Below are positions 7,230 to 16,331 of a stretch of DNA of 64,000 nucleotides, piece after piece; positions within the stretch are counted from its first letter, which is position 1; each line of letters starts with the position of its first letter. This stretch comes from Paraburkholderia sp. DHOC27. GTDB lineage: Bacteria > Pseudomonadota > Gammaproteobacteria > Burkholderiales > Burkholderiaceae. The notes beneath the pieces are model-generated. The model made no database searches and had not been told where the DNA came from. It saw only the letters and a program-made list of their open reading frames with translations. The stretch is taken from assembly GCF_003429005.1 (NCBI RefSeq), contig NZ_QVQV01000002.1, positions 1 through 64,000 of the forward strand. The letters run 5' to 3'. Both the position numbers and the translations under genes were made by a program.

Positions 7230-9734
7230 CTAGGTCGCGACCTCTGTGGAATCCGTGCCTGAATCCGCGCCTGAATCCGTACGTGAATCGAGCGATTCGC
7301 GCAGTGCGTCGTCCACGGTTGTCAGCAGCACGAAGCGCAACTGGCTGCGTGCATCGGCGGGAATGTCCTCGAGGTCCGCCGCATTGCGCGCGGGCAGCAA
7401 GACCGTTTTGATGCCCGCACGCAACGCCGCGAGCACCTTTTCCTTGATGCCGCCCACCGGCAGCACGACGCCGCGCAGGCTGATCTCGCCCGTCATCGCG
7501 CAATCGCTGCGCACGGCTCGTCCCATCAGCAATGACGCAATTGCAATGAAGAGCGCCACGCCGGCACTGGGACCGTCTTTGGGAACCGCGCCGGCCGGCA
7601 CGTGAACATGAATATCGCGCTTGTCGAAATTCACGCAGTCGATCTGCAAGGCTTCGCACTTCGACTTGACCAACGTGAGCGCGGCCTGCGCGCTTTCCTT
7701 CATCACGTCGCCCAACTGGCCCGTCAAGACCAGTCTGCCGCCGCCCGGCGAACTGCTGGCCTCGATGAACAGCAGCTCGCCGCCCACCGGCGTCCACGCG
7801 AGCCCGGTGACCACGCCCGGCAAACTGGTGCGCATGGCCACCTCGCTTTCGAAGCGATGATGTCCGAGTATCGACGGCAGGCGTTGCGGATCGATGCGTT
7901 CACGCGTCGCGGCATCTTCGGCGACACGCAGCGCCACATAACGAAACACCGAGCCGATCTGCCGTTCGAGGCTCCGCACCCCTGCCTCACGCGTGTAGTC
8001 GCGAATGATGGCGCGCAGGGCGTCGTCGCTCAACTCACACTGATCGGCGGTGAGTCCACATGCCTCCAGTTGCCGCGGAATCAGATAACGCTCGGCGATC
8101 TGAAACTTCTCGGCCTCGGTATAGCCCGGCAGATCCAGCACTTCGAGACGGTCGCGCAGCGGCCCAGGAATGCCTTCGAGTTGATTGGCTGTAGCGACGA
8201 ACACGACCGCGGACAGGTCGAACGGCACGCCGAGGTAGTTGTCCCGGAAGGACGCGTTCTGTTCCGGATCCAGCACTTCGAGCATCGCCGCAGCCGGATC
8301 GCCATGCGTGCCATGGCCGAGCTTGTCGAGTTCGTCCAGCAGCATGACGCAGTTGCGCGCGCCCGCCTTGCGGACGGCCTGAACGATATTGCCCGGCATG
8401 GCGCCAATATAGGTACGCCGATGGCCGCGAATCTCCGATTCGTCATGCAGCCCCCCCAGGCTCACGCGCACGAAGGGGCGTTCGAGCGCCCGCGCGATGC
8501 TCTGCCCCAGTGAGGTCTTGCCCACGCCAGGTGGCCCGAGAAAGCAAAGAATGGGCGCCTTGCCGAGCGGATTGAGCTTCTTCACGCCGAGATATTCGAG
8601 GATGCGGCGCTTCACCTTGTCGAGGCCGAAGTGCGCTTCATCGAGAATCTGCCGTGCGCGGGCGATGTCGATGGGCGCTTCGGGCGGCAACGGCCACGGC
8701 AGTTCGGTCAGCCACTCGAGGTAACTCACGCTGATCGAGTATTCGGACGAGGCCTCCGGCATCCGCTCCAGCCGCGCGAGTTCCTTGCGCGCGTGCGTCT
8801 CGATCTCGCTCGGCATATGGGCCGCTGCGATCGCGTCGGTCAGCTTGCGGACTTCTTCGCCGGTTTCGCCGCTTTCGCCGAGTTCCTGCTGGATGGTCCG
8901 CAGTTGCTCGCGCAGCATCATCTCGCGTTGCCGGCGATCGAGCCGCCCTTGCGTCTGCTCGCCGATTTCGCGCGACAGACGCAGCACCTCGATACGTCCG
9001 GCAACCGCATCGAGCACCTTGTCGAGCCGCTTGCAGATATCGAGCGTTTCGAGGATGTCCTGCTTGCGTTCCGCTGGAATGTCGAGCAAACCAGCGATGG
9101 TATCGGCCAGCAACCCGGGCGCCTCGATGGCGTCCAGCGCCCTCACCAGTTCCGCTCCGGCATTGGGAAGCAGCCCGATCATTTCGCCGGCACGTTGTCT
9201 CAGGACCAACGCGCGCGCGTCGATGGCAGAGTCGTTGGGTGTCGGCTCGGGCAGCATTTCCACCTGGGCGGCGCGAAATCCAAGCCCATCTAGCGGCGCG
9301 ATCAGGCGGAAGCGCTCCACGCCCTGGCAGATCAGATGATGTGCGCCGTCGTCCGCGCTCGTGACGTAGCGCAGCACGTTGGCGAGTGTGCCAATGCCAT
9401 GCAGGCCATCGAAGGGTGGATCCTGAACCTGCGGATCGCGTTGCAATACGATCCCCAAAGGCTGCTGGCGTTTGACGGCCGCCTGCACATCTTCCTTGGA
9501 CTGCCCACGGGTGGCCGTCAGCGGAATCACCATGCCGGGAAACAGCACCGCGTTGCGCACCGGCAGCAGGATCAGACCGTCCTTGGGCACGGCGGGCAGT
9601 GATCCGGCCGCGGCCCCAGGCGTGGCAGCAATCGCAGCGTCACGCGCCGATTCGTTGGCGGTCTCATTCGGAGACTCGACTGCGGGACCCGCAGAGCCCG
9701 ACTGAGGGGCGTCGCTTTCGTCATCCGTGCTCAT
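7230..9734 (-). CDS. lon: ATP-dependent Lon protease (834 aa), likely paralogue
   Basis: Cytoplasmic AAA+ serine protease that degrades damaged and regulatory proteins. The N-terminal substrate domain starts at about residue 53 (GLILLPVRNAVLFPGMVIPL) after a low-complexity acidic extension. A coiled region (TQGRLDRRQREMMLREQLRTIQQEL) follows at about 260-285. Walker A is GPPGVGKTS at 400-408. The catalytic dyad is Ser723 (KDGPSAGV) and Lys766. The C-terminus carries a short DSGADSGTDS tail. GAGG lies eight bases before the ATG. Its place next to Hsp20, rather than next to clpX as in the standard lon locus, suggests a second lon copy devoted to stress. Confidence 0.92.
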   Translation of the reverse strand: MSTDDESDAPQSGSAGPAVESPNETANESARDAAIAATPGAAAGSLPAVPKDGLILLPVRNAVLFPGMVIPLTATRGQSKEDVQAAVKRQQPLGIVLQRDPQVQDPPFDGLHGIGTLANVLRYVTSADDGAHHLICQGVERFRLIAPLDGLGFRAAQVEMLPEPTPNDSAIDARALVLRQRAGEMIGLLPNAGAELVRALDAIEAPGLLADTIAGLLDIPAERKQDILETLDICKRLDKVLDAVAGRIEVLRLSREIGEQTQGRLDRRQREMMLREQLRTIQQELGESGETGEEVRKLTDAIAAAHMPSEIETHARKELARLERMPEASSEYSISVSYLEWLTELPWPLPPEAPIDIARARQILDEAHFGLDKVKRRILEYLGVKKLNPLGKAPILCFLGPPGVGKTSLGQSIARALERPFVRVSLGGLHDESEIRGHRRTYIGAMPGNIVQAVRKAGARNCVMLLDELDKLGHGTHGDPAAAMLEVLDPEQNASFRDNYLGVPFDLSAVVFVATANQLEGIPGPLRDRLEVLDLPGYTEAEKFQIAERYLIPRQLEACGLTADQCELSDDALRAIIRDYTREAGVRSLERQIGSVFRYVALRVAEDAATRERIDPQRLPSILGHHRFESEVAMRTSLPGVVTGLAWTPVGGELLFIEASSSPGGGRLVLTGQLGDVMKESAQAALTLVKSKCEALQIDCVNFDKRDIHVHVPAGAVPKDGPSAGVALFIAIASLLMGRAVRSDCAMTGEISLRGVVLPVGGIKEKVLAALRAGIKTVLLPARNAADLEDIPADARSQLRFVLLTTVDDALRESLDSRTDSGADSGTDSTEVAT

Positions 9735-9767
9735 CTTGGTTCCTCGATTCGCCGGTGCGCGCCGGGC

Positions 9768-10148
9768 TCAGTCCAGTCTCTCGAAGTCCAGCAGCAGGCA
9801 ACCGTGTTCGAAGTCGCGCCGTGCCAGGCGGTAGCGCCCGGCAGGAAGCTGGATGCGCCGCTCGAAGCGGCCATAGGGAATTTCCAGGCAATGGACCGCG
9901 CCACCGGCAAGCACGCGCGGCAAGGTCCGTTCGGCGGCCACGATCAGCGTGGCGCCGTCGAGATTCAGATCCACCTGTTCGGGAGGCACGCCGGGTAACG
10001 CCACCACGATCGTAAGCAGGCCGTCGTGCTCGAAGACCTCGATGGGCGGCTCCCAGAGCGGCACTCTCGCATGTTGGCCGGCCAGCCGGAAGAACTGCCG
10101 ATGCAGCCGCGCCGCGCGTTCGAGCGTGTCGATGGCGGTGTCCCACAT
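9768..10148 (-). CDS. Hsp20/alpha-crystallin family small heat-shock protein (126 aa)
   Basis: ATP-independent chaperone that holds unfolding proteins. The alpha-crystallin domain spans about residues 45-126, with PPIEVFEHDGLLTIVVALPGV and the family core VDLNLDGATLIVAAER. I chose the ATG at 10148 (MWDTAIDTLERAARL), which gives the normal length. The frame stays open to 10499 and other starts such as 10322 cannot be excluded, because no start has a strong ribosome site. It lies 33 bases before lon and is the first gene of the operon, so chaperone and protease are made together. Confidence 0.85.
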   Translation of the reverse strand: MWDTAIDTLERAARLHRQFFRLAGQHARVPLWEPPIEVFEHDGLLTIVVALPGVPPEQVDLNLDGATLIVAAERTLPRVLAGGAVHCLEIPYGRFERRIQLPAGRYRLARRDFEHGCLLLDFERLD

Positions 10149-10470
10149 GATCGTATGGCGCGTGATTGACACGTACGGCTCCCTGCCCTGTTCGGTCAGC
10201 CCAACGCTGGCTGTCCATCCATCAAAGGCGATCAGTGCGCACCTGTCAAGTTGGGGAAGGCGAATGTAAAGTGGCGGGCGTGCGTACCCGTGGTTGCCGC
10301 TGCCCGAGTGCGCCGCGGACATTTTTCCGATTCGCAGTTTTAAGTCGAATTTGCAGGGCCATTTGCGTTTCGACGCATCGCGAACGCGGCAAAAATCATT
10401 CCCATCGGCCCATCGCGTTTGAGGTATGAACATTACCCGCGAGCTGGCGCGTGCGCGCCTGTGCCGCGTT
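10149..10470. other. Intergenic region between porin and Hsp20 genes
   Basis: No independent gene seen. The Hsp20 frame remains open on the minus strand through this stretch, but the extra residues are basic and unlike any domain. The promoter of the stress operon should lie here; I looked for a sigma-32 type promoter and did not find a convincing match. Confidence 0.5.
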
Positions 10471-11556
10471 TCAAAACCGGTGCACGAGGCCGACTCCAAT
10501 GCCGCGCGTGTCGGCGCCGGCCGGGACCGTCAGGCCCGAATACGCGGTGCCTGAGAGCGTGTATTTCGCCTGATTCCTGTTCTGGATGAAGCCGGCCGCC
10601 GTGTAGAGTTCGGTTGCCTTGGACAGGGAGTATTCGTACAGCAGGCCTAGTTGCTGCGCGTTGTCACCATGTCCCGTTCGGTCGTACAGATAACCGTACA
10701 TCACCGAGATCAGCGTGAAGGGCGACAACTGATACGAGTCCGAGATCTGGTAGACATCGTGCTGCATGTACTTCGGCGTGTTGGTGAGATTCTCCGTGTG
10801 ATACGCGAGCCAGATACGGTTGGCGCCGATGGCATACGAAGCGCCCGCATTGAACACGTTCAGCACCGCGCCGGGACCGGCCGCGGCGCCGCCCGTTATC
10901 GTATAGCTCCCGCCTGCACCTACACTGGGCTCGTCACCTCGTTCGTAGCCGGCGGCCACATTCAGTGGCCCGTTGTTGTACTGGACGAGCGCGTTGTAAA
11001 AGCCAATGCCGTTGCCCGAGCCATTGGACGAATCGCGCAACGCCACCATGAATTTCGCATTCAGGCCGCCATATGTGGGCGTGTAATAGGAAATGCCATT
11101 GTTGGTGCGGATGATCAGCGCATTGAAGTTGTTCATGGGTGATGCAATGCTCTTGACCCAGGACGGGTCCATTGCGGCCTGGAGCACGTCGTATTGCGGC
11201 GTGTTCTGCAGGCCGAAGCGCACTTCACCAAAGCCGCCGGACAAGCCCAGATACGCGAGACGATTGAAGGCATCAGCCGGGTTGGTTGCGGCGCCTGTCT
11301 GCCCCGAGAACGCCTGCTCCAGTTGAAAGTTGACGTGCAGGCCGTCGCCGATATCTTCGCTGCCCTTGAAGCCGTAACGTGTCGCGAAGAGGCCGCCCGG
11401 CACCGCACGGATAGCCGAATTGCTGCCGCTCGAACTCTGATAAACGAAACCATTGTCGAGCACACCATACAGCGTGATGGTGGACTGCGCGAACGCGGGG
11501 CTCGCGGCGGCCCACGACAAAGCCGCACTGCACGCGAGAGTGCTGCATCTTTTCAT
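10471..11556 (-). CDS. Gram-negative general porin, OmpC/PhoE type (361 aa)
   Basis: Outer-membrane trimeric porin. Residues 1-23 are a signal peptide ending in ASPAFAQ, followed by the standard mature start STITLYGVLDNGFVY. The repeated beta-strand pattern and the C-terminal phenylalanine (GLVHRF) needed for outer-membrane assembly are present. I chose the ATG at 11556 because GGAG lies nine bases upstream; a longer frame to 11583 adds nine residues with no site. Length matches Burkholderia porins of about 360 aa. Substrate cannot be read from sequence. Confidence 0.9.
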   Translation of the reverse strand: MKRCSTLACSAALSWAAASPAFAQSTITLYGVLDNGFVYQSSSGSNSAIRAVPGGLFATRYGFKGSEDIGDGLHVNFQLEQAFSGQTGAATNPADAFNRLAYLGLSGGFGEVRFGLQNTPQYDVLQAAMDPSWVKSIASPMNNFNALIIRTNNGISYYTPTYGGLNAKFMVALRDSSNGSGNGIGFYNALVQYNNGPLNVAAGYERGDEPSVGAGGSYTITGGAAAGPGAVLNVFNAGASYAIGANRIWLAYHTENLTNTPKYMQHDVYQISDSYQLSPFTLISVMYGYLYDRTGHGDNAQQLGLLYEYSLSKATELYTAAGFIQNRNQAKYTLSGTAYSGLTVPAGADTRGIGVGLVHRF

Positions 11557-11885
11557 CCGGGAAATCTCCATTTGCACGCGCATCGGTGTGCGGGTGCTTT
11601 TATAAATGCTTAGTATCGCTAACGTTTAATTAGCGAAATGCACAGTTGAGCGCGGCGTGCGAGTGACGTCACGGAGCCAGCAAACCGCGCCGCCCTGCTG
11701 TGCTACGTCTTGATGGAACAAGATTACTGGCGTGGACGATGCGGGGTCTATGGATAAAACATAGATTGAATGGGACTTTTTGCTTGCAGCGCGGTAACCA
11801 CGGCAAGCAGCGCGTGCCACGTAAGGATTGACAATCCCCGATGGACTGGCGCACCTTGAACGCCCACCCCTCAAGGAGTTGTGTC
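11557..11885. other. Divergent intergenic region (porin / secreted hydrolase)
   Basis: No gene seen. It holds the porin promoter region with an inverted repeat at 11617-11635 and the ribosome site of the hydrolase gene (AGGAG at 11874-11878). Confidence 0.6.
11617..11635. promoter_or_regulatory. Inverted repeat in the porin promoter region
   Basis: CGCTAA (11617-11622) and TTAGCG (11630-11635) are exact reverse complements seven bases apart, in an A/T-rich patch about 60 bases before the porin start. Position suits a promoter-overlapping operator. Confidence 0.35.
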
Positions 11886-12878
11886 GTGCGTCCAGTGACA
11901 ATGCTTCTACTTGCGGTGCTTTTGCTGACCACGCTGCAAACGGCGTGGGCCACCGACGTCGGCTTTCAGGCCATCGCCGTTCCCGACGGCGACGAAAAGC
12001 CCCTGAGCGGCGGTGTCTGGTACCCCACCGACGCCGTGGCGTCGCCGCAGCCGCTTGGCCGGGCATCGCAAACGGTCGCGTTGAATGCGCCCATCGCGGG
12101 CCACGACCTGCCGCTCGTCGTCATATCACATGGTTCGGGCGGCTGGTACGGCGGTCACTACGATACCGCGCTCGCGTTGGCGCGGGCGGGCTTCGTCGTC
12201 GCGGCCGTGACGCATCGCGACGACAGTGCCGCTGATCACACCCGTGCGTCGCCGCTCTGGCAGCGTCCCGTGCAACTCAAGCGGCTCGCGGACTACATGC
12301 TCGCCGTCTGGCCACAGCATGCGTCGCTCGACGCAAGCCGGGTAGGCGTGTTCGGCTTCTCCGCAGGCGGATTCACCGCGCTGGTCGCGGCTGGCGGTGT
12401 GCCGGACCTGAGTCGCATCGGACCCTACTGTGTCGCGCACGCGGACACCGAGCCCTGCGTCGCGGTGCGCGCTGAGCCAGGGGTAATGGAACGGCTCGCC
12501 AGCGTGCCGGCGTCGATCTGGGTGCACGACGAGCGTATTCGTGCCGCTGTGGTTGCGGCTCCGGGTGTGGGCTTCGTCTTCACTCAGGAAGGACTTGCCA
12601 ATGTCCACGTCCCCGTTCAATTATGGCGCGCGCAATCCGATCACGTGGAGCCCGCTCCCGACTACGCGGACGCTGTGCGCGCCGCGCTGCCTGCCGCACC
12701 GGAGTTTCACGTGGTGGACAACGCCGATCACTATGATTTTCTGCCGGCGTGTAGCGCCGCACTCGCGAGCGCGGTGCCGGAGATCTGCACGTCCCGTCCG
12801 GGTTTTGATCGCGTGACGTTTCATGCTGGGATGAATCGCGACATCGTCACCTTCTTCGAACGTACGCTTGGCAAATGA
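11886..12878 (+). CDS. Exported dienelactone-hydrolase-like alpha/beta hydrolase (330 aa)
   Basis: Serine hydrolase of the alpha/beta fold, related to predicted dienelactone hydrolases and PAF-acetylhydrolase-like enzymes. The nucleophile elbow is GFSAGG, the oxyanion region is VVISHGSGGW, and the late histidine lies in ADHYDFLPAC. The first 23 residues are a signal peptide (MLLLAVLLLTTLQTAWA), so it acts outside the cytoplasm. The start is GTG at 11886 with AGGAG seven bases upstream; the upstream ATG at 11841 has no site and would spoil the signal peptide. It stands alone. Substrate unknown. Confidence 0.82.
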   Translation: MRPVTMLLLAVLLLTTLQTAWATDVGFQAIAVPDGDEKPLSGGVWYPTDAVASPQPLGRASQTVALNAPIAGHDLPLVVISHGSGGWYGGHYDTALALARAGFVVAAVTHRDDSAADHTRASPLWQRPVQLKRLADYMLAVWPQHASLDASRVGVFGFSAGGFTALVAAGGVPDLSRIGPYCVAHADTEPCVAVRAEPGVMERLASVPASIWVHDERIRAAVVAAPGVGFVFTQEGLANVHVPVQLWRAQSDHVEPAPDYADAVRAALPAAPEFHVVDNADHYDFLPACSAALASAVPEICTSRPGFDRVTFHAGMNRDIVTFFERTLGK

Positions 12879-12957
12879 CGGGTAGCGAAGAGAGCGTGCG
12901 TATCCGCACCACTCGCCTTACGGTCGAAATGATGAAGTTACGCAGGTGAGGAGGATG

Positions 12958-12990
12958 CGGTGACGACAGGCAGGCTCGCCGTCGTCACCG
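12958..12990. terminator. Strong stem-loop after the secreted hydrolase gene
   Basis: CGGTGACGAC (12958-12967) and GTCGTCACCG (12981-12990) pair perfectly, with three further pairs inside the loop. It lies between convergent genes (stops at 12878 and 13087), the usual place for a shared terminator. There is no T tract. Confidence 0.45.
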
Positions 12991-12991
12991 T

Positions 12992-13017
12992 CTGGGTTGA
13001 CGTGCTGGGTTGACGTG
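12992..13017. repeat. Two tandem copies of a 13-bp unit
   Basis: CTGGGTTGACGTG occurs at 12992-13004 and is repeated at once at 13005-13017, directly after the hairpin. A unit with two copies may vary between strains. Confidence 0.55.
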
Positions 13018-13086
13018 ATTCGGCCAGCGACCCGTCGCAAGCCGGCAAAGCCGTCGTGGTTGCCGCGCGAAGGCGGGTGCCCTTCT

Positions 13087-13419
13087 TTAGTGCCCTTCTT
13101 CGCGGATGCTCAGATTGTTCGACAAGGACGTAACGCCGCTAACCTTGCCCGCAATTTCCGGCGCCTTGGTTAGCTGGTCCGAGTCGGGCACGGTTCCGTC
13201 GAGCGTGACCACACCGCTCTTGGCGAGAATGCGCACGTCATCCACGTCGAGCTGCGCTTTTTCCAGCGCCCGGCGAACGTCGTGCGCCAGTTTCCGGTTC
13301 GCCTTGCGTTGCGTAGTCGCACTGTCCTGAGCATACGAGACCACTGGCGCCATGACGGCACCACCCAGGGCAATCGACAAAATGGATACACCTGTCAGGC
13401 GCTTGAGCAGAAGGTTCAC
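13087..13419 (-). CDS. BON domain periplasmic protein (110 aa)
   Basis: Signal peptide (SILSIALGGAVMAPVVSYAQ) followed by one BON domain (about residues 40-108: VRRALEKAQLDVDDVRI, GVVTLDGTVPDSDQL). BON proteins bind the cell envelope and often protect against osmotic stress. The start is GTG at 13419 with GGAG six bases before it; a TTG at 13425 abuts the site and cannot be used well. It is paralogous to the next gene upstream (13535-13861) and in the same direction with 115 bases between them. Confidence 0.8.
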   Translation of the reverse strand: MNLLLKRLTGVSILSIALGGAVMAPVVSYAQDSATTQRKANRKLAHDVRRALEKAQLDVDDVRILAKSGVVTLDGTVPDSDQLTKAPEIAGKVSGVTSLSNNLSIREEGH

Positions 13420-13534
13420 GTTCAACTCCGTTAAAAAAGTGTTAGTCGACTTTTAGTTTCACTGCTTAACGTTGGTTCGAGAAAAACGCACTACAGCATC
13501 CGAACCGGATTGCGCCTGCACTGACACGCAGGTG

Positions 13535-13861
13535 TCAGTTCCCTTCCTGTTGCAGAGTGAGATCATTCTTCAGCGACGTCACACCCGGAACCTTTTGCGC
13601 GACCGAAGGAACCCGCGAAAGCTCGTTCTGGTCGTCTACTGTGCCGTCCAGGCTGACGACACCATCCTTCGCGCGGATGCGGACGTCATCCACGGCGATA
13701 TGCGCCCTCTCCAGTGATTTACGTACCGAATGTGCGAGCGCCCGGTCGGCCTTCGGGCCGGAAGTGGTTTGGGCGGATACGGGGAAAGTGGCCGCAATGG
13801 TGCAGGCGATTAGTGCTGACTGGGCGAGTGTACGAAAAGGACGGTTCCAGCGTGAATCCAT
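13535..13861 (-). CDS. BON domain periplasmic protein (108 aa)
   Basis: Signal peptide ending near FPVSAQ, then one BON domain (VRKSLERAHIAVDDVRI, GVVSLDGTVDDQNEL). GGAG lies seven bases before the ATG. Close similarity in length, signal and domain to the neighbour at 13087-13419 shows a tandem duplication. Likely envelope stress function. Confidence 0.8.
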   Translation of the reverse strand: MDSRWNRPFRTLAQSALIACTIAATFPVSAQTTSGPKADRALAHSVRKSLERAHIAVDDVRIRAKDGVVSLDGTVDDQNELSRVPSVAQKVPGVTSLKNDLTLQQEGN

Positions 13862-14167
13862 TTTTCGACTCCATTTTTAGGGTCAAGCAAGAATCAGATA
13901 AGCCGGAATAGCAGTGGGACCCGTGGCGATCTCATCTATTTCGACGATTCCGCAGATGAATCCCCATCTCCTCATCCCGACCCTGCACAATTTATACCGT
14001 GCACCCTTGAATCTCAACCTCAATCTGCATGATTGAGGTGTTTGTTTAACCCAGGATAGTCTTGGCAACTTCGCCTGGCAACTTCGACGATCCCATCACC
14101 TGGGCCGCCCCGGCATTGTGTAGGGCAAATAGAAGCTAAACCTCGACGCCCATAAGTCATCTACCTC
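13862..14167. other. Divergent intergenic region (BON / MFS)
   Basis: No convincing gene. It holds a palindrome at 14017-14039 and an 11-bp direct repeat, TGGCAACTTCG, at 14063-14073 and 14076-14086. The sequence before the MFS start has no strong ribosome site. Confidence 0.55.
14017..14039. promoter_or_regulatory. Inverted repeat upstream of the MFS gene
   Basis: ACCTCAATC (14017-14025) and GATTGAGGT (14031-14039) are exact reverse complements around TGCAT. The inner arms CCTCAA and TTGAGG are those of the SoxR box, but spaced nine rather than six bases apart, so a SoxR site is not claimed. On the plus strand a T-rich run follows, so an attenuator is also possible. Confidence 0.4.
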
Positions 14168-15313
14168 ATGCCCTTGCCACTCATTGCCCTCGCAGTTGCC
14201 GCGTTCGGAATCGGTACCGGCGAATTCGTCATCATGGGTTTGCTGCCCGACGTTGCGCGCGACCTCGCGGTGTCCATACCCGCGGCCGGCTTGCTGGTGT
14301 CGGCCTACGCGCTGGGTGTGACCATCGGCTCGCCGCTCGTCGCCATCGCGGTCGCGAATCTGCCGCGCAAAAAGGCCCTGTTGTGTCTGATCGCGATGTT
14401 CATTGCCGGCAACCTGTTGTGCGCGCTTGCACCGAACTACGCCGTGCTGATCGTGGCGCGCGTTCTCACCGCGTTTTCGCATGGCGCTTTCTTCGGCATC
14501 GGCTCGGTGGTGGCCGCGGGTCTGGTGGCAGCGGATCGCCGCGCGCAAGCCATCGCCCTCATGTTCACTGGCCTCACGCTGGCGAATGTACTCGGTGTGC
14601 CACTGGGCACCGCATTGGGGCAAGCGGCAGGCTGGCGCGCTACCTTCTGGGCCGTCACCGGCAGCGGCGTGCTGGCCGCGACCCTGCTGGCCGTTTTTCT
14701 TCCGGCGCGGATCGAGATGAAGAAGGCCAATCTGCTGCACGAGTTCAGCGTGTTGAAAAATCCGCAGGTGTTGATCGTGCTCGCCATCAGCGCGATGTCG
14801 TCGACCAGCCTGTTCTCGGTCTTCACCTACATCACGCCGATTCTCGAAGACGTGACCGGTTTCACACCGCACGCCGTTACGCTGGTGCTGCTGCTATTCG
14901 GCCTGGGACTGACGGTTGGCAGCACGCTCGGCGGAAAACTGGCGGACTGGCGTCTGATGCCTTCCATGCTGGCGTTCCTGCTCGCTATTGTCGTTGTCCT
15001 TATCATTTTCGCAGGCACCATGCGCGCCCCTATCCCTGCGATGGCGACGATTTTCGCCTGGGGCGTGCTGGCCTTCGGTATCGTGCCACCGCTGCAAATG
15101 CTGATCGTCGATCGCGCGAGCCACGCCCCCAATCTGGCGTCGACGCTCAATCAAGGCGCTTTCAACCTGGGTGATGCAAGCGGCGCATGGCTGGGCGGCA
15201 TGGCGATTGGCGCGGGCGCACCGCTCACGACGTTGCCGTGGATCGGCGTCGGCGTCGCTGCCGCGACGCTTGTTTTGACGCTGTGGTCAGCGTCGCGAAC
15301 GCATGCCACCTGA
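14168..15313 (+). CDS. MFS efflux transporter, AraJ/YdhP type (381 aa)
   Basis: Twelve-helix major facilitator of the DHA1 drug-efflux branch. The N-terminus (GIGTGEFVIMGLLPDVARDL) is the standard opening of the sugar-efflux/arabinose-efflux group, and helix 4 carries RVLTAFSHGAFFGIGS. The full length matches the family. Substrate is unknown; relatives export sugars, purines or drugs. The start has only a weak ribosome site but is where family members begin. It stands alone. Confidence 0.85.
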   Translation: MPLPLIALAVAAFGIGTGEFVIMGLLPDVARDLAVSIPAAGLLVSAYALGVTIGSPLVAIAVANLPRKKALLCLIAMFIAGNLLCALAPNYAVLIVARVLTAFSHGAFFGIGSVVAAGLVAADRRAQAIALMFTGLTLANVLGVPLGTALGQAAGWRATFWAVTGSGVLAATLLAVFLPARIEMKKANLLHEFSVLKNPQVLIVLAISAMSSTSLFSVFTYITPILEDVTGFTPHAVTLVLLLFGLGLTVGSTLGGKLADWRLMPSMLAFLLAIVVVLIIFAGTMRAPIPAMATIFAWGVLAFGIVPPLQMLIVDRASHAPNLASTLNQGAFNLGDASGAWLGGMAIGAGAPLTTLPWIGVGVAAATLVLTLWSASRTHAT

Positions 15314-15392
15314 CGTGCCACTCAATGTGCTACCAACGTTCCGCGAGGAATGGATCTTGCTCACGACGTGACAACAGCGGGAGAGCGCCACC

Positions 15393-16307
15393 ATGATGAA
15401 TACACAGACACACACCTCGCGCATCGTGCGTTTCAGCAAACGCCTCGCGTGGTTTGCGATTGCGTGGTCGAGCCTCTGGCTGGCTACGCCAGGCTGGGCC
15501 GACGACAACGCCGCTGCGTTGAAAGACAAGTATGAGACGCTGGCGCCACAACTCAAGTCGAACGCTTTTCATCGCCCCATCTATCTGGATTCGCAGGAAA
15601 CCCAGAACTCGTTGCAGGGCGATATCTATGCCGTGGTCGACTATCCGTATGCGACCGTCAACGGTGCATTCAACGATCCGCAAAATGGCCCGGCCAACTG
15701 GTGTGAAGTGCTGATCCTGCATCTGAATACCAAGTACTGCCACGCCACCTCAGGCGCGAATGGCGCAGTCATCAGCATGAACGTGGGCAAGAAAACCGAA
15801 CAGGAACTCAACGATACCTCGCGCGTCCAGTTCAACTACCGTTCGGTGACGACGCGTCCCGACTACTTCGAAGTGGATCTGAGCGCCGCGGAAGGACCGC
15901 TCAGTACGAAGGATTACCGCATCGTGCTGCAGGCCGTCGATCTCGGCAATGGACACACCTTCCTTCACCTCACCTACTCGTACGGATTCGGCATGGCCGG
16001 CCGCCTTGCGATGAAAACCTATCTGGCCACCATTGGCAGCGCGAAAGTGGGCTTTACGAAATCGCCGGGCGGCGATTACATAGGCGGCGTGCGTGGTCTC
16101 GTCGAGCGCAATACGATGCGCTATTACCTCGCCATCGATGCGTATCTGGGCTCGCTTGCCGTGCCCGCCGCGACACGCGTCGATCAACGCTTCGCAACGT
16201 GGTTCGATGCCACCGAACAATATCCCCGTCAGCTACACGAACTGGACCGGCAGGAATACCTGCAGATGAAGAAGAACGAGTATCAACGGATGCAGACGGC
16301 GCAATAG
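15393..16307 (+). CDS. Exported protein of unknown function (304 aa)
   Basis: Residues 1-36 are a long signal peptide (RLAWFAIAWSSLWLATPGWAD). The mature part is mixed alpha/beta, with PQLKSNAFHRPIYLDSQE near the start and a region YVIGG-like around the middle, ending in charged helix. I know no named family; it reads like a conserved periplasmic protein of proteobacteria. It is followed 24 bases later by a good terminator. Could be envelope or lipid related, but nothing in the sequence shows it. Confidence 0.7.
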   Translation: MMNTQTHTSRIVRFSKRLAWFAIAWSSLWLATPGWADDNAAALKDKYETLAPQLKSNAFHRPIYLDSQETQNSLQGDIYAVVDYPYATVNGAFNDPQNGPANWCEVLILHLNTKYCHATSGANGAVISMNVGKKTEQELNDTSRVQFNYRSVTTRPDYFEVDLSAAEGPLSTKDYRIVLQAVDLGNGHTFLHLTYSYGFGMAGRLAMKTYLATIGSAKVGFTKSPGGDYIGGVRGLVERNTMRYYLAIDAYLGSLAVPAATRVDQRFATWFDATEQYPRQLHELDRQEYLQMKKNEYQRMQTAQ

Positions 16308-16331
16308 GCACGTCTCATGGCATGCAACGGA

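Noticed and set aside
13883..14068. 61-codon minus-strand frame before the BON genes
   Set aside because: No ribosome site, no homology seen, and it covers the regulatory palindrome.
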